Assembly (NCBI GenBank): GCA_026708545.1
Contig: JAPOUT010000109.1
Location: 86,522-150,521, forward strand
Direction: 5' to 3'
Length of the DNA stretch: 64,000 nucleotides
Origin: Hyphomicrobiales bacterium
GTDB taxonomy: Bacteria; Pseudomonadota; Alphaproteobacteria; JAPOUT01
Shown piece after piece: positions 56,131 through 64,000 of this stretch (positions are counted from its first letter, which is position 1; each line of letters begins with the position of its first letter). The notes under the pieces are model-generated. The model saw nothing but the letters and a program-made list of their open reading frames with translations. It ran no database searches and had not been told where the DNA came from. The position numbers were made by a program, and so were the translations under genes.

Positions 56131-57417
56131 TCATTTGCTCCCGTAGATGGGAAAGCGTGACAGCAATGCCGCCACTTTTGTTTTGACATTGTCCTCAACG
56201 TCGCCGTTGTTATCATCGCCGTTTTGCGCGAGGCCGTCGAGGGTTTCGACGATGAGTTCGCCGACTTGTTTGAATTCGTCAACGCCAAAGCCCCGCGTCG
56301 TGCATGCCGGGGATCCCAAACGTATGCCGGATGTTATCGTCGGCTTTTGCGCGTCGAAAGGAATGCCGTTTTTGTTGCATGTGATGCCTGCGCGACCGAG
56401 GGAGATCTCCGCGGCCTTGCCGGTGAGGTTTTTGGAACGCAAGTCAACAAGCAGAAGATGCGTATCGGTCCCGCCGGAGACAATATCAAATCCATGTCCC
56501 TGCAACGTTGACGCCAACTGCTGCGCGTTTGCAATAACCGCGCCCGCATAGTCCGCGAAAGAGGGCCGGAGAGCTTCGCCAAACGCCACCGCCTTTGCCG
56601 CGATCACATGCATGAGCGGTCCGCCCTGGTATCCCGGGAAGACGGCGGAATTGATGCGCTTGCCGAGTTCGTCGTCACGCGAGAGAATCATGCCGCCGCG
56701 AGGGCCTCGCAGGGTTTTGTGCGTGGTCGTTGTCGCAACGTGGGCATGGTCGAGGGGATTGGGATGCTTGCCTCCGGCAACCAAACCGGCAAAGTGCGCC
56801 ATATCGACCATGAGATAAGCGCCGACCTCGTCCGCAATCGCACGGAAGCGTGCAAAGTCGATGATGCGGGGATACGCGGAACCTCCGGTGATGATGAGTT
56901 TGGGCCGATGCTCTTTCGCCAACTGCTCGACTTCGTCATAGTCGATGAGGTGGTCTTGCGCTCGCACGCCGTAGCTAACAGGCTTGAACCATTTACCCGA
57001 AAGATTCACCGGGGCGCCATGGGTAAGATGCCCCCCGGCGCTCAAGGAAAGCCCCATGTAGGTGTCGCCGGGCTGCAACAGGGTGAAGAAAACCTCCTGG
57101 TTGGCCTGCGCACCCGAGTGGGGCTGAACGTTTGCAAAGGAACAGTTGAATAATTTTTTCGCACGCTCGCGCGCGAGATCCTCGGCGATATCGACGAATT
57201 GGCAACCGCCGTAGTAACGCGCGGCGGGATAGCCCTCGGCATATTTGTTGGTGAGGACGGATCCCTGGGTCTCAAGCACGGCGCGCGAGACGATATTCTC
57301 GGACGCGATGAGCTCGATTTCATCGCGCTGCCGCCCGAGTTCGGCGGCAACGGCATTGGCAATCTCCGCATCACCCTGCTTCAAGGTCGCGGTAAAAAAG
57401 TCTTTCGAAACTGTCAT
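56131..57417 (-). CDS. glyA: serine hydroxymethyltransferase
   Basis: 428 aa. PLP enzyme that makes serine from glycine and methylene-tetrahydrofolate, the entry of C1 units into the serine cycle. [29 protein letters not shown], and the PLP Lys in [19 protein letters not shown] near residue 235 are visible. It shares a strand with hprA (26 nt upstream) and sgaA, consistent with a sgaA-hprA-glyA operon. Confidence 0.97.
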   Translation of the reverse strand: MTVSKDFFTATLKQGDAEIANAVAAELGRQRDEIELIASENIVSRAVLETQGSVLTNKYAEGYPAARYYGGCQFVDIAEDLARERAKKLFNCSFANVQPHSGAQANQEVFFTLLQPGDTYMGLSLSAGGHLTHGAPVNLSGKWFKPVSYGVRAQDHLIDYDEVEQLAKEHRPKLIITGGSAYPRIIDFARFRAIADEVGAYLMVDMAHFAGLVAGGKHPNPLDHAHVATTTTHKTLRGPRGGMILSRDDELGKRINSAVFPGYQGGPLMHVIAAKAVAFGEALRPSFADYAGAVIANAQQLASTLQGHGFDIVSGGTDTHLLLVDLRSKNLTGKAAEISLGRAGITCNKNGIPFDAQKPTITSGIRLGSPACTTRGFGVDEFKQVGELIVETLDGLAQNGDDNNGDVEDNVKTKVAALLSRFPIYGSK

Positions 57418-57443
57418 AATCCGTCTTTATACCATCGAAAGCA

Positions 57444-58418
57444 CTACGATGTTACCAAATCCCTTGGCTGTTCGTCCCCAAAAAATGCACGCAAATTTTC
57501 AAGGACGCGCATTCCCATCGCCTCGCGGGTCTCAAGGCTTGCACTTCCCAGATGCGGAAGGAGGACGGCATTTTCGCAAGCGGCAAGCGCGGGTGCAATT
57601 TTGGGCTCGGCGGCATAGACATCAAGACCCGCTCCCGCGATGGTTCCGTTCGAAAGCGCCGATGCGAGCGCCTCCTCGTCAACGATTTCGCCCCGTGCGG
57701 TGTTGATGAGGAACGACCCGGGCTTCATCATGGCGAGACGTTCGCGGTTCATGAGGTTTCGGTTTGAATCTCCCCCGGGGCAGTGAAGCGAAACAAAGTC
57801 GGCCCGCTTGAGCAACTCATCCAGCGTCCCGACTCCCTCTCCGTCGCAGCGCGAGAGCACTGATTCGTTAAGAGACATGGAATCAAAAGCGATGATATTC
57901 ATGCCGAATCCGAAGTGCGCGCGTTCGGCAACCTTCTGGCCAATGCGTCCAAAGCCGACAATGCCGAGTGTCTTGCCTGAAAGTTTCGAACCCAGCATGT
58001 GTGTCGGACGCCATCCGCTCCACTTTCCCGCTCGAACCTCCCGCTCGCCTTCACCCGCGCGCCTTGCCGTCATAAGCATGAGTGTAAGAGCCAAGTCGGC
58101 GGTGCATTCGCTCAGCACTTCTGGCGTGTTGGTCACAACGATTCCGCGGGATTTTGCCGCGAAGACGTCAATATGGCTGTATCCGACTCCGTAGTTTGCC
58201 AGAATGCGCACCCGGGGCTCCGAGACATCCAAGACAGATGCATCTATTTTATCGGTGACTGTCGGCAGAAGGGCGTCCGCCTCGCCGAGTGCCGAGCGCA
58301 GTTGCTCGGCACTGAAAGGTCTGTCGTTCTTGTTCAAGACCGCATCGAATTCCTCGGCGAGCACCTGCTCTATCGATTCAGGCCATCGCCGTGTCACGAT
58401 AACTTTGTGTTTTGCCAT
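57444..58418 (-). CDS. hprA: hydroxypyruvate reductase / D-glycerate dehydrogenase
   Basis: 324 aa, D-2-hydroxyacid dehydrogenase family. NAD(P) loop GIVGFGRIGQKVAERA near residue 152, catalytic Arg in INTARGEIVDEEAL, Glu in the following segment (AAEPKIAPAL), His in LLPHLGSASLETREAM. Reduces hydroxypyruvate to glycerate (and may reduce glyoxylate). It lies between sgaA, which makes hydroxypyruvate, and glyA. Confidence 0.93.
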   Translation of the reverse strand: MAKHKVIVTRRWPESIEQVLAEEFDAVLNKNDRPFSAEQLRSALGEADALLPTVTDKIDASVLDVSEPRVRILANYGVGYSHIDVFAAKSRGIVVTNTPEVLSECTADLALTLMLMTARRAGEGEREVRAGKWSGWRPTHMLGSKLSGKTLGIVGFGRIGQKVAERAHFGFGMNIIAFDSMSLNESVLSRCDGEGVGTLDELLKRADFVSLHCPGGDSNRNLMNRERLAMMKPGSFLINTARGEIVDEEALASALSNGTIAGAGLDVYAAEPKIAPALAACENAVLLPHLGSASLETREAMGMRVLENLRAFFGDEQPRDLVTS

Positions 58419-58493
58419 TTCAGTATTCCTCCTTGTCCGTGTGAAAGTTCCACAGACGCATCCGCCTCGCCGCGCTTTTCTGCATCTGCCGGA

Positions 58494-59720
58494 TTATTCC
58501 GCCGCCGCCTGGGTTGCTTGCGTCGCCTGTGGCGGGAACGCGTCCTTATATCCGTTTTTAGCAGTGCGGTAATATTCCTCCGCTGCGGCAACTCCGCTAC
58601 CCGGCTCAACGTTGACGCCGATATCGCGCATGGACATTTCCGTTCCGGTGAGTGCCATCATGATCATAACCTCGTTGAGATCACCGAGATGTCCGATGCG
58701 GAACACTTTCCCCGCGACTTTGGACAACCCCGCTCCCAGCGACACATTGTAGCGGAAGTACGCGCGCTTGATAATCTCGGCGGAGTCGAATCCGTCGGGA
58801 ACGCAGATGGCGGAAACGGTATCGGAATAACTCTTCGGGTCGACGGCACACAGGCGCAATCCCCACGCCGAGACCGCCTTGCGGACTCCTTCGGCAAGGT
58901 AAGCGTGCCGCAGGAAAACGTTCTCAAGCCCCTCCCCAAGTATCTTGTCGACGGAGACACGCAATCCCCGAATCAGCGACATCGGCGGAGTGTAAGGGAA
59001 GTATCCGGTGTCGTTCATGGCAATCATGTCCTTGAAATCGAAGTAACAACGCGGAAATTTTGCGGACTCGACCGCCGCAAGAGCCTTCCGGCTAACACAC
59101 ATGATTGCCAGGCCCGCCGGCAACATAAAGCCTTTCTGCGAGCCTGCAACGGCAGCATCTACGCCCCACTCGTCCATGCGAAAGTCAATACTCCCGATGG
59201 AACTCACTCCGTCTACGAACAACAGTGCCGGGTGGTTGCATTGGTCGAGTGCCTTGCGCACCCCGGCAACATCACTGGTGACGCCTGTCGCCGTCTCATT
59301 GTGGCAGACGAGCACGGCCTTGATTTTGTGTTCGGTATCTTCGGCGAGTTTCTGCGCGTAGACGTCGACAGGGGCTCCCTCACCCCACTCGACGTCGGTG
59401 ACATCGACCTCAAGTCCGAGGCGTTCGCACATGCTGGCCCACAAGAGCGAGAATTGTCCAAATCGCGTCGTGAGAACTTTATCCCCGGGAGAGAGGGTGT
59501 TGGTGAGTGTGGCCTCCCATCCTCCGGTTCCGGAACCGGGGTAGAGAAAAACCCGTCCGTCTTCGGACTTGAAGATTTTGCGGATGTCCTCGAAGAGCGG
59601 GAGGACGAACCGGGGAAGATCCGGCGCCCTGTGATCCTCCATCGGAATGTCGATAGCGCCGCGCACTGACTCCGGGACATTGGTGGGACCCGGAACGAAT
59701 AAACCTCTATTACCTTGCAT
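58494..59720 (-). CDS. sgaA: serine-glyoxylate aminotransferase
   Basis: 408 aa. Class V PLP aminotransferase: serine plus glyoxylate gives hydroxypyruvate plus glycine. FVPGPTNVPESVRGAID at the start, PGSGTGGWEATLTNTL near residue 62, PLP Lys in AVAGSQKGFMLPAGL near 195. The last 15 residues are a Gln/Ala/Thr tail (QATQATQAAAE). A full AAGGAGGT Shine-Dalgarno lies 7 nt upstream. First gene of the minus-strand serine-cycle operon, divergent from mclA. Confidence 0.95.
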   Translation of the reverse strand: MQGNRGLFVPGPTNVPESVRGAIDIPMEDHRAPDLPRFVLPLFEDIRKIFKSEDGRVFLYPGSGTGGWEATLTNTLSPGDKVLTTRFGQFSLLWASMCERLGLEVDVTDVEWGEGAPVDVYAQKLAEDTEHKIKAVLVCHNETATGVTSDVAGVRKALDQCNHPALLFVDGVSSIGSIDFRMDEWGVDAAVAGSQKGFMLPAGLAIMCVSRKALAAVESAKFPRCYFDFKDMIAMNDTGYFPYTPPMSLIRGLRVSVDKILGEGLENVFLRHAYLAEGVRKAVSAWGLRLCAVDPKSYSDTVSAICVPDGFDSAEIIKRAYFRYNVSLGAGLSKVAGKVFRIGHLGDLNEVMIMMALTGTEMSMRDIGVNVEPGSGVAAAEEYYRTAKNGYKDAFPPQATQATQAAAE

Positions 59721-59757
59721 AACGAATACCTCCTTGGAAATAACCCCACCGAGAAGG

Positions 59758-59779
59758 ATAACGGTTTTTTTGCCGTTAT
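59758..59779. promoter_or_regulatory. ATAACGG/CCGTTAT dyad in the sgaA-mclA divergent region
   Basis: A perfect 7-bp inverted repeat, ATAACGG (59758-59764) and CCGTTAT (59773-59779), with loop TTTTTTTG, 37 nt upstream of the sgaA ATG. As RNA on the minus strand it is a hairpin with an A-rich loop just before the Shine-Dalgarno; as DNA it could be an operator for both operons. In Methylorubrum the LysR-type QscR controls the corresponding genes; whether a homologue binds here is unknown. Confidence 0.4.
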
Positions 59780-59941
59780 GCCAGACTCTTTTCGACTTTT
59801 TTTGATTTTTATTTGACCGCCTATTTCCCTGCTAAAGGTTTGCGTCACCCCCTTATACGATGCTACCATCGTGGCATGCGGGGAGGAATCAGCGGCGTTG
59901 CCCGCGGCGGCGGCCGTATCGCGTGAAATTAGGAGGAGTAG

Positions 59942-60046
59942 ATGAGGGATTGTCTTCTTTACAGCGGCGGAATTGACCGTTTGCCCCGCCCTGGTTTGGC
60001 GACTGCAAGCAAGACGGGCGGGAAGCCTCGCAAAGACGAAACATGA
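59942..60046 (+). CDS. 34-aa upstream ORF translationally coupled to mclA
   Basis: Too short for the ORF track. ATG at 59942 has a near-perfect AGGAGGAG at 59931-59938. The peptide MRDCLLYSGGIDRLPRPGLA (then 14 more, basic, ending KPRKDET) stops at TGA 60044-60046, sharing ATGA with the mclA ATG at 60043. mclA itself has no Shine-Dalgarno in its last 16 nt. The arrangement predicts that ribosomes reach mclA through this ORF. No membrane segment or known motif. A still smaller ORF (59876-59926, 16 aa) precedes it but lacks a ribosome-binding site. Role of the peptide unknown; it may be only a coupling device. Confidence 0.65.
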   Translation: MRDCLLYSGGIDRLPRPGLATASKTGGKPRKDET

Positions 60047-61023
60047 GTTTCCACACGATAGACCCCGCTCCTGCCCGGCTCAACCGCTGCGAACTCGCAG
60101 TTCCCGGCAACCGCCCCGAAATCTTCGAGAAAGCCGCCCGCTCGGACGCTGATGTCTTGTTCCTCGATCTTGAGGATTCCGTTCCCCCCGACGAGAAAGA
60201 AAACGCCCGCCGCAACATCATTGAAGCGCTGGGCGACATTGACTGGAACAACAAGAGCGTCTCGGTTCGCATCAACGCCTTCGATACCCATTACGCCTAT
60301 CGCGATATCGTGGATGTCCTCGAGCAAGCCGGCGAGCATGTCGACCTCATCATGCTGCCCAAGGCCGGAACCGCATCCGACATCTACGCTCTGGATTTTC
60401 TAACCACCTCGATACAGTCGGCGAAAGGCCGCACCAACCATATCGGCTTTGAAATTATCATTGAGACTGCACTGGGCATGAGTAACATCGATGAAATCGC
60501 CGCCGCAAGCCCCCGCAACGAATCACTGCATTTTGGCGTTGCCGACTATGCCGCTTCAACCGGTGCACGAAGCACGAATATCGGCGGGGCAAATCCCGAC
60601 TATGCCATTCTCTCCGATGTCGACGACACCAACGAGCGAAGGCGCCATCTCGGCGATATGTGGCATTACGCCCTCTCCCGCCTTGTTGTTGCCGCGCGCA
60701 CGAACGGACTGCGTCCCATAGACGGCCCCTTCGGCGACATTACCGATGCCGAAGGACTTACCGCCACCGCCAAACGCGTCGCCATGTTGGGATGCGAAGG
60801 CAAATGGGCAATACATCCCAGCCAAATCGATGCCGTCAACGCCGCCATGACGCCTTCCAAATCCGACATCAAACAGGCCGAGCGCATTCTCAAAGCCCTC
60901 AAGGATGCGGAACGAGAAGGACGTGGCGCGGTTACGCTGGACGGCAAACTTATTGACCGCGTTTCCATTCGCCAAGCGGAGGCGCTTCTTGCGAAGGCGG
61001 AGCAATTATCAAAGCGCAAATGA
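60043..61023 (+). CDS. mclA: malyl-CoA lyase (HpcH/HpaI-CitE family)
   Basis: 326 aa. Cleaves malyl-CoA to acetyl-CoA and glyoxylate (and acts on beta-methylmalyl-CoA in relatives). RLNRCELAVPGNRPEIFEKAA, DVLFLDLEDSVPPDEKENAR (metal-site acids), IGFEIIIETALGMSNIDEIA, FGVADYAASTGARSTNIGG and GLRPIDGPFGDITD, then GKWAIHPSQI, correspond closely to serine-cycle Mcl of methylotrophs. It heads the forward mclA-gck operon and depends on a coupled upstream ORF. The ethylmalonyl-CoA or glyoxylate-assimilation role is an alternative to the serine cycle. Confidence 0.93.
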   Translation: MSFHTIDPAPARLNRCELAVPGNRPEIFEKAARSDADVLFLDLEDSVPPDEKENARRNIIEALGDIDWNNKSVSVRINAFDTHYAYRDIVDVLEQAGEHVDLIMLPKAGTASDIYALDFLTTSIQSAKGRTNHIGFEIIIETALGMSNIDEIAAASPRNESLHFGVADYAASTGARSTNIGGANPDYAILSDVDDTNERRRHLGDMWHYALSRLVVAARTNGLRPIDGPFGDITDAEGLTATAKRVAMLGCEGKWAIHPSQIDAVNAAMTPSKSDIKQAERILKALKDAEREGRGAVTLDGKLIDRVSIRQAEALLAKAEQLSKRK

Positions 61024-62324
61024 GCGCAAACGAAACTACGCAGCAAAAACTGCGGCGGCATGCCAAAGAATTCTTCCTCTCTGGAATCAATGAGGTCGAC
61101 CCCCGCTCTTGTGCCTTTAACTCGATGACGCATTGCCCCCTGCCCACACCGCCGGGGCGACTTTTCCTTATCGCCATCGGTAAAGCCGCTTGCGCCATGA
61201 TGCAAGGTGCGCAGGAATATCTGCAACAAAACGACCACACGGCGCATCACTGCCTGCTTGTCACCGACCATAGCAATTTTAAACAAATTGGCGACTGTGA
61301 ATGCCTCAGTGCAGGGCATCCGGTTCCCGATTCGGACGGTTTGCGTGCAACCAAACGCTTGATAGAAGTTCTCGACACGGCACAAAAAAACGACCTTGTG
61401 CTTGCGTTCATTAGCGGCGGAGGATCGGCGATACTTCCCTGCCCTCCTGATGGAATCTCGTTGGAAGACGAAATCGCGCTCAATCATTTATTGCTGGCAT
61501 CAGGCATTGATATCGAAGGCATCAATCTCATTCGGCAACAATTTTCTTTATTAAAGGGTGGCGGATTGGCACGTTTTGCGGCCCCGGCAAGGGTAGAGGC
61601 ACTCCTGCTTTCAGACGTCCTCAGCGATGATGAACGTGCCATCGCCGGCGGCCTGACCGCCGCTCCATTGGGATCCGTCGCACAAGCGATAACTCTGCTA
61701 AAAAAGCGCGGTTTATGGCAGTCTCTTCCGACTGCCATGCGAGAGGGCCTGCAAACAAGGCAGACAGAGCAACCTTTCCCCGCGCCGGGTAACGCCGGAA
61801 ACGCTCTAATGGCAAGCAATCGAATGTTGACGTTCGCCATCTCCAAAAACGTTAAAAAGAATTATCAAACCTGTTACGAAGAGAAGAGCATGATCGGGGA
61901 TGTCGGCAATGCAGCGCGACAATTGGTCGAGCAAGCAAGCGGGCTGCTTGTCTGCGGCAAACCCGTTGCCCTCGTGTGCGGCGGCGAGACCACCGTGCGT
62001 TTGGGCAATGCAACCGGCCGGGGAGGCCGCAACCAAGAATTGGCGCTTCGTTTTGCCTTGAACGTTGAGAAGCGCGGAGGTTTTCATCTGCCATGGGCGT
62101 TTTTAAGCGGTGGAAGCGACGGCCGTGACGGTCCCACGGATGCAGCAGGCGGCTTGGTGGACGGCGGCAGCATCAACCGGATGCTCTCGGCCGACTTGTC
62201 GCCGGAGGCTTTGTTGAAAGACCACGACTCCTACCGTGCCCTGGATGCCTCCGGAGATTTGCTTCTCACCGGCGCGACAGGAACGAACGTAGCCGATGCA
62301 CAGATTTTTCTAGCCGCTCCTTAG
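61020..62324 (+). CDS. gck: glycerate 2-kinase (MOFRL family)
   Basis: 434 aa. Phosphorylates D-glycerate to 2-phosphoglycerate in this family. GRLFLIAIGKAACAMM near residue 48, FISGGGSAILPCPPDGISL near 130, and the C-terminal MOFRL part VALVCGGETTVRLGNATGRGGRNQELALRFA and LSGGSDGRDGPTDAAGG. It overlaps mclA by ATGA and has no good ribosome-binding site of its own. Its last 59 nt overlap the opposing hypothetical gene. Confidence 0.94.
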   Translation: MSANETTQQKLRRHAKEFFLSGINEVDPRSCAFNSMTHCPLPTPPGRLFLIAIGKAACAMMQGAQEYLQQNDHTAHHCLLVTDHSNFKQIGDCECLSAGHPVPDSDGLRATKRLIEVLDTAQKNDLVLAFISGGGSAILPCPPDGISLEDEIALNHLLLASGIDIEGINLIRQQFSLLKGGGLARFAAPARVEALLLSDVLSDDERAIAGGLTAAPLGSVAQAITLLKKRGLWQSLPTAMREGLQTRQTEQPFPAPGNAGNALMASNRMLTFAISKNVKKNYQTCYEEKSMIGDVGNAARQLVEQASGLLVCGKPVALVCGGETTVRLGNATGRGGRNQELALRFALNVEKRGGFHLPWAFLSGGSDGRDGPTDAAGGLVDGGSINRMLSADLSPEALLKDHDSYRALDASGDLLLTGATGTNVADAQIFLAAP

Positions 62325-62901
62325 TCGTTTTCCGTCGCCTGCTTCCTTCGATTTCGCCAACCTTTCTCTTGAGAGCAATTTCCGGGCGTTCGCCTTTCAG
62401 TATGCCCGGGCGCGGAATACCGTAAATCCCCCTCGCCTGTTTGGCAATATCACAAGCCTCAAGTCCCAACCGTGCATACGCCAGTTGTTTTTCTTCAAAA
62501 TATTTTTCGCAATCGGGCGATTTGATTTCAACAGAAGAGGAATCAAACGAGGCCGCAATTTCTTTGCTCGCGTTCAATAGAGAGCGGACACGATAGTGTA
62601 TCTTGGAGTCCATAGCCTCCCAATTAATGTCTTCGGAATAAATTGGCGGCGGCGACTCGCTTACATCAATCCCCCTCCCATCGTCATATGCGACTCTCAC
62701 ACAATATGCGACATACCGGTCGAGTTCATCCATTAAATTGGGCGCATGGCGATGTTTAACCTCGCTTTCACGTTTTTCCCGTTTCGAACGCTGAAAAGAC
62801 ATGAAAAGCCATAAAATGACAAGAACAATAAGCAGGACTGCAGCCCAAGGATTGGCTGCGATGTTGCTGACTGCTCGACTAATTTCGAGAAATTCGTTCA
62901 T
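62266..62901 (-). CDS. hypothetical single-pass membrane protein
   Basis: 211 aa from the ATG at 62901, preceded by AAGGAGGG; the track start (63096) lies inside the dehydrogenase gene. A membrane helix (AAVLLIVLVILWLFMSF, about 20-36) is followed by a basic stretch (RSKREKRESEVKHRH) and a soluble, mostly helical, Lys/Arg-rich C-terminal half. No family recognised. It lies 25 nt after the GarR-like gene and overlaps gck at the 3' end. Confidence 0.65.
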   Translation of the reverse strand: MNEFLEISRAVSNIAANPWAAVLLIVLVILWLFMSFQRSKREKRESEVKHRHAPNLMDELDRYVAYCVRVAYDDGRGIDVSESPPPIYSEDINWEAMDSKIHYRVRSLLNASKEIAASFDSSSVEIKSPDCEKYFEEKQLAYARLGLEACDIAKQARGIYGIPRPGILKGERPEIALKRKVGEIEGSRRRKTTKERLEKSVHRLRSFLSRR

Positions 62902-62926
62902 AAAAACCCTCCTTCCGCTCTTCCGG

Positions 62927-63919
62927 TCACTTTTTAAGCGAAGATGTAACCTCGTAGCCCCGTTCTTCCGGCTCGTCGTCAACGATTTCGGCGGGAAAAC
63001 CGTCTGCAAGCACCGAAACTCCGCAAACTTCTTCCAGTCGACGGATGATGTTGGGGGACCATTCCCTTTCACCATAGCGGTCACAACCGTCGGCAAAGAT
63101 CTTAACCAGTAGCGGTGACAACTCCACCGGGACGCCGCAACGTTCGGCTATGTCCTGAAACAGCCCGACGTCTTTGCAAACCAAATCCATTGTGAAGTTG
63201 ATATCGCGCGAACCGTTGAGAATAACCTGGCTTTCGGTTTCGTGCACGAAGGAATTGCCGGATGAAATCCGAATCGCCTCGTAGCTGGTATTTAAATCCA
63301 TCCCGGCGCATCGGGCGGTAACGAGCGCCTCGCACAAACTGACCAAATTCGCGGATGCGAGATAGTTGGTAATGACCTTCAACACCGATGCCGAACCTAA
63401 TCCTCCGGTGTGCAAAATCCTCCTTCCCATGACCCGCAACAGAGGGAAAGCCTGATCGAAAGCAACGCGTTCGCCTCCGGCAAAGATGGAAATGTTACCG
63501 GTAGCGGCTCGATGGCACCCGCCGGAAACAGGACAATCGAGTGCCATCGCACCGGCGGAGGAAACCTTCCCGCCCAACCGCAAGACTTCTTGCTGGTCCG
63601 TTGTGGACATTTCCATCCACAAACGCGAACCTCCGGTTTCGGCGAAGCCTTCAAGGATTCCGTCTTTGCCTTCAACGGCGTCAGCGGATGCTTGTGGCGT
63701 TGGCAGGCAGGTGATGACGGCATCGCTTTTTTGTGCCGCATGTTTCGGGGAGTTCACTGCGGCTGCACCGCGTTCGACGAAGGACCCCATGACGGCGGAA
63801 TCGATATCGAAAACATTCAACGAGAAGCCGTTGCGCAACAGACTCGCGGCGAGTTTACCGCCGACATTTCCAAGTCCGATGAACCCAACACTTTGGACTT
63901 GTGATGTTTGTGCATTCAT
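62927..63919 (-). CDS. GarR-like 2-hydroxy-3-oxopropionate reductase / 3-hydroxyisobutyrate dehydrogenase
   Basis: 330 aa, beta-hydroxyacid dehydrogenase family. Rossmann GFIGLGNVGGKLAASLL near residue 12, substrate loop DCPVSGGCHRAATGNISIFAGG near 128 (family DAPVSGG), catalytic Lys in ASVLKVITNYLASANL near 180. Tartronate-semialdehyde reduction to glycerate would fit the nearby glycerate kinase. 3-Hydroxyisobutyrate or succinic-semialdehyde activity is equally compatible with the motifs. Glyoxylate carboligase is not seen in the window. Confidence 0.82.
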   Translation of the reverse strand: MNAQTSQVQSVGFIGLGNVGGKLAASLLRNGFSLNVFDIDSAVMGSFVERGAAAVNSPKHAAQKSDAVITCLPTPQASADAVEGKDGILEGFAETGGSRLWMEMSTTDQQEVLRLGGKVSSAGAMALDCPVSGGCHRAATGNISIFAGGERVAFDQAFPLLRVMGRRILHTGGLGSASVLKVITNYLASANLVSLCEALVTARCAGMDLNTSYEAIRISSGNSFVHETESQVILNGSRDINFTMDLVCKDVGLFQDIAERCGVPVELSPLLVKIFADGCDRYGEREWSPNIIRRLEEVCGVSVLADGFPAEIVDDEPEERGYEVTSSLKK

Positions 63920-63945
63920 CCTTACCCTCTTTTTTGAAAGAAATA

Positions 63946-64000
63946 TGGTGGAGCCGGACGGGATCGAACCGACGACCTCCTGCTTGCAAAGCAGGCGCTC
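63946..64000 (-). tRNA. tRNA-Ala (anticodon UGC), 5' part outside window
   Basis: Minus strand GAGCGCCTGCTTTGCAAGCAGG with anticodon TGC in a TTTGCAA loop, T-arm GGTTCGATCCCG, acceptor end GGCTCCA and encoded CCA (63948-63946). The sequence is a standard alanine tRNA. The D-arm and 5' end lie beyond 64000. Downstream is the GarR-like gene, not 23S rRNA. Confidence 0.93.

Noticed and set aside
57999-59669. 556-aa plus-strand ORF antisense to hprA and sgaA
   Set aside because: Shadow of two clearly coding minus-strand genes; no family features and no ribosome-binding site.

Overview
The window looks like a piece of an alphaproteobacterial chromosome of moderate GC. I infer this from gene content and order, not from any search. 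The pointers are: ssb next to gyrA and divergent from uvrA; hisS-hisZ-hisG; the F1-ATPase zeta subunit (DUF1476); a ribosomal protein L21 with the Ala/Lys-rich plus helix-hairpin-helix tail; sfsA-map-radC; a family-4 uracil-DNA glycosylase; and a complete set of serine-cycle style genes. I cannot name a genus. No rRNA, CRISPR array, insertion sequence or prophage was seen.

Layout. 1-6.0 kb: gyrA (3' end cut by the window edge), ssb and uvrA. 6.1-15.4 kb: a cobalamin cluster covering every corrin-ring step from sirohydrochlorin to cobyrinate a,c-diamide by the early-cobalt (anaerobic) route (cbiX, C, ET, L, GH, F forward; cobK and cbiD reverse; cbiA forward). 15.4-18.3 kb: infA-maf-gshA-GST. 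18.4-22.4 kb: ftsK-lolA and hisN. 22.7-27.1 kb: an accessory-looking patch with an XRE regulator, a truncated DAO-type oxidoreductase, a divergent eutB/doeA (ectoine or hydroxyectoine breakdown) pair and an actinobacterial-looking citrate synthase. 27.2-32.1 kb: pstSCAB-phoU. 32.1-32.9 kb: a long non-coding stretch with strong dyads. 33-41.6 kb: tRNA-Ser, a small lipoprotein, hisS-hisZ-hisG, zeta subunit, purB/radC/map/sfsA, a CinA-like protein and a tRNA-Leu. 41.8-47.5 kb: infC-rplU-rpmA-obgE-proB-proA-nadD. 47.6-52.2 kb: glycosyltransferases, a hydrolase, an epimerase and moaB. 52.2-56.1 kb: rsfS-envC-ctpA-rppH-udg. 56.0-62.3 kb: tRNA-Leu, glyA-hprA-sgaA facing away from mclA-gck. 62.3-64 kb: a small membrane protein, a GarR-like dehydrogenase and a cut tRNA-Ala.

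How the genes work together. GlyA, serine-glyoxylate aminotransferase, hydroxypyruvate reductase, glycerate kinase and malyl-CoA lyase are the characteristic serine-cycle enzymes, with GarR as a second entry to glycerate. The B12 cluster could supply cobalamin, for example to mutases of glyoxylate regeneration, but that link is inference. The genome is very compact: most operon neighbours overlap by ATGA, and several convergent pairs overlap at their 3' ends.

The least expected signals lie outside the ORF track. A 34-codon ORF with a consensus Shine-Dalgarno ends in a 4-nt overlap with mclA, which has no ribosome-binding site of its own. A 10-bp dyad covers the ribosome-binding site of the cobalamin operon. 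The eutB and doeA genes have back-to-back perfect TATAAT boxes only 5-6 nt from their start codons, which predicts leaderless mRNAs. An 846-nt structured non-coding region lies upstream of pstS.
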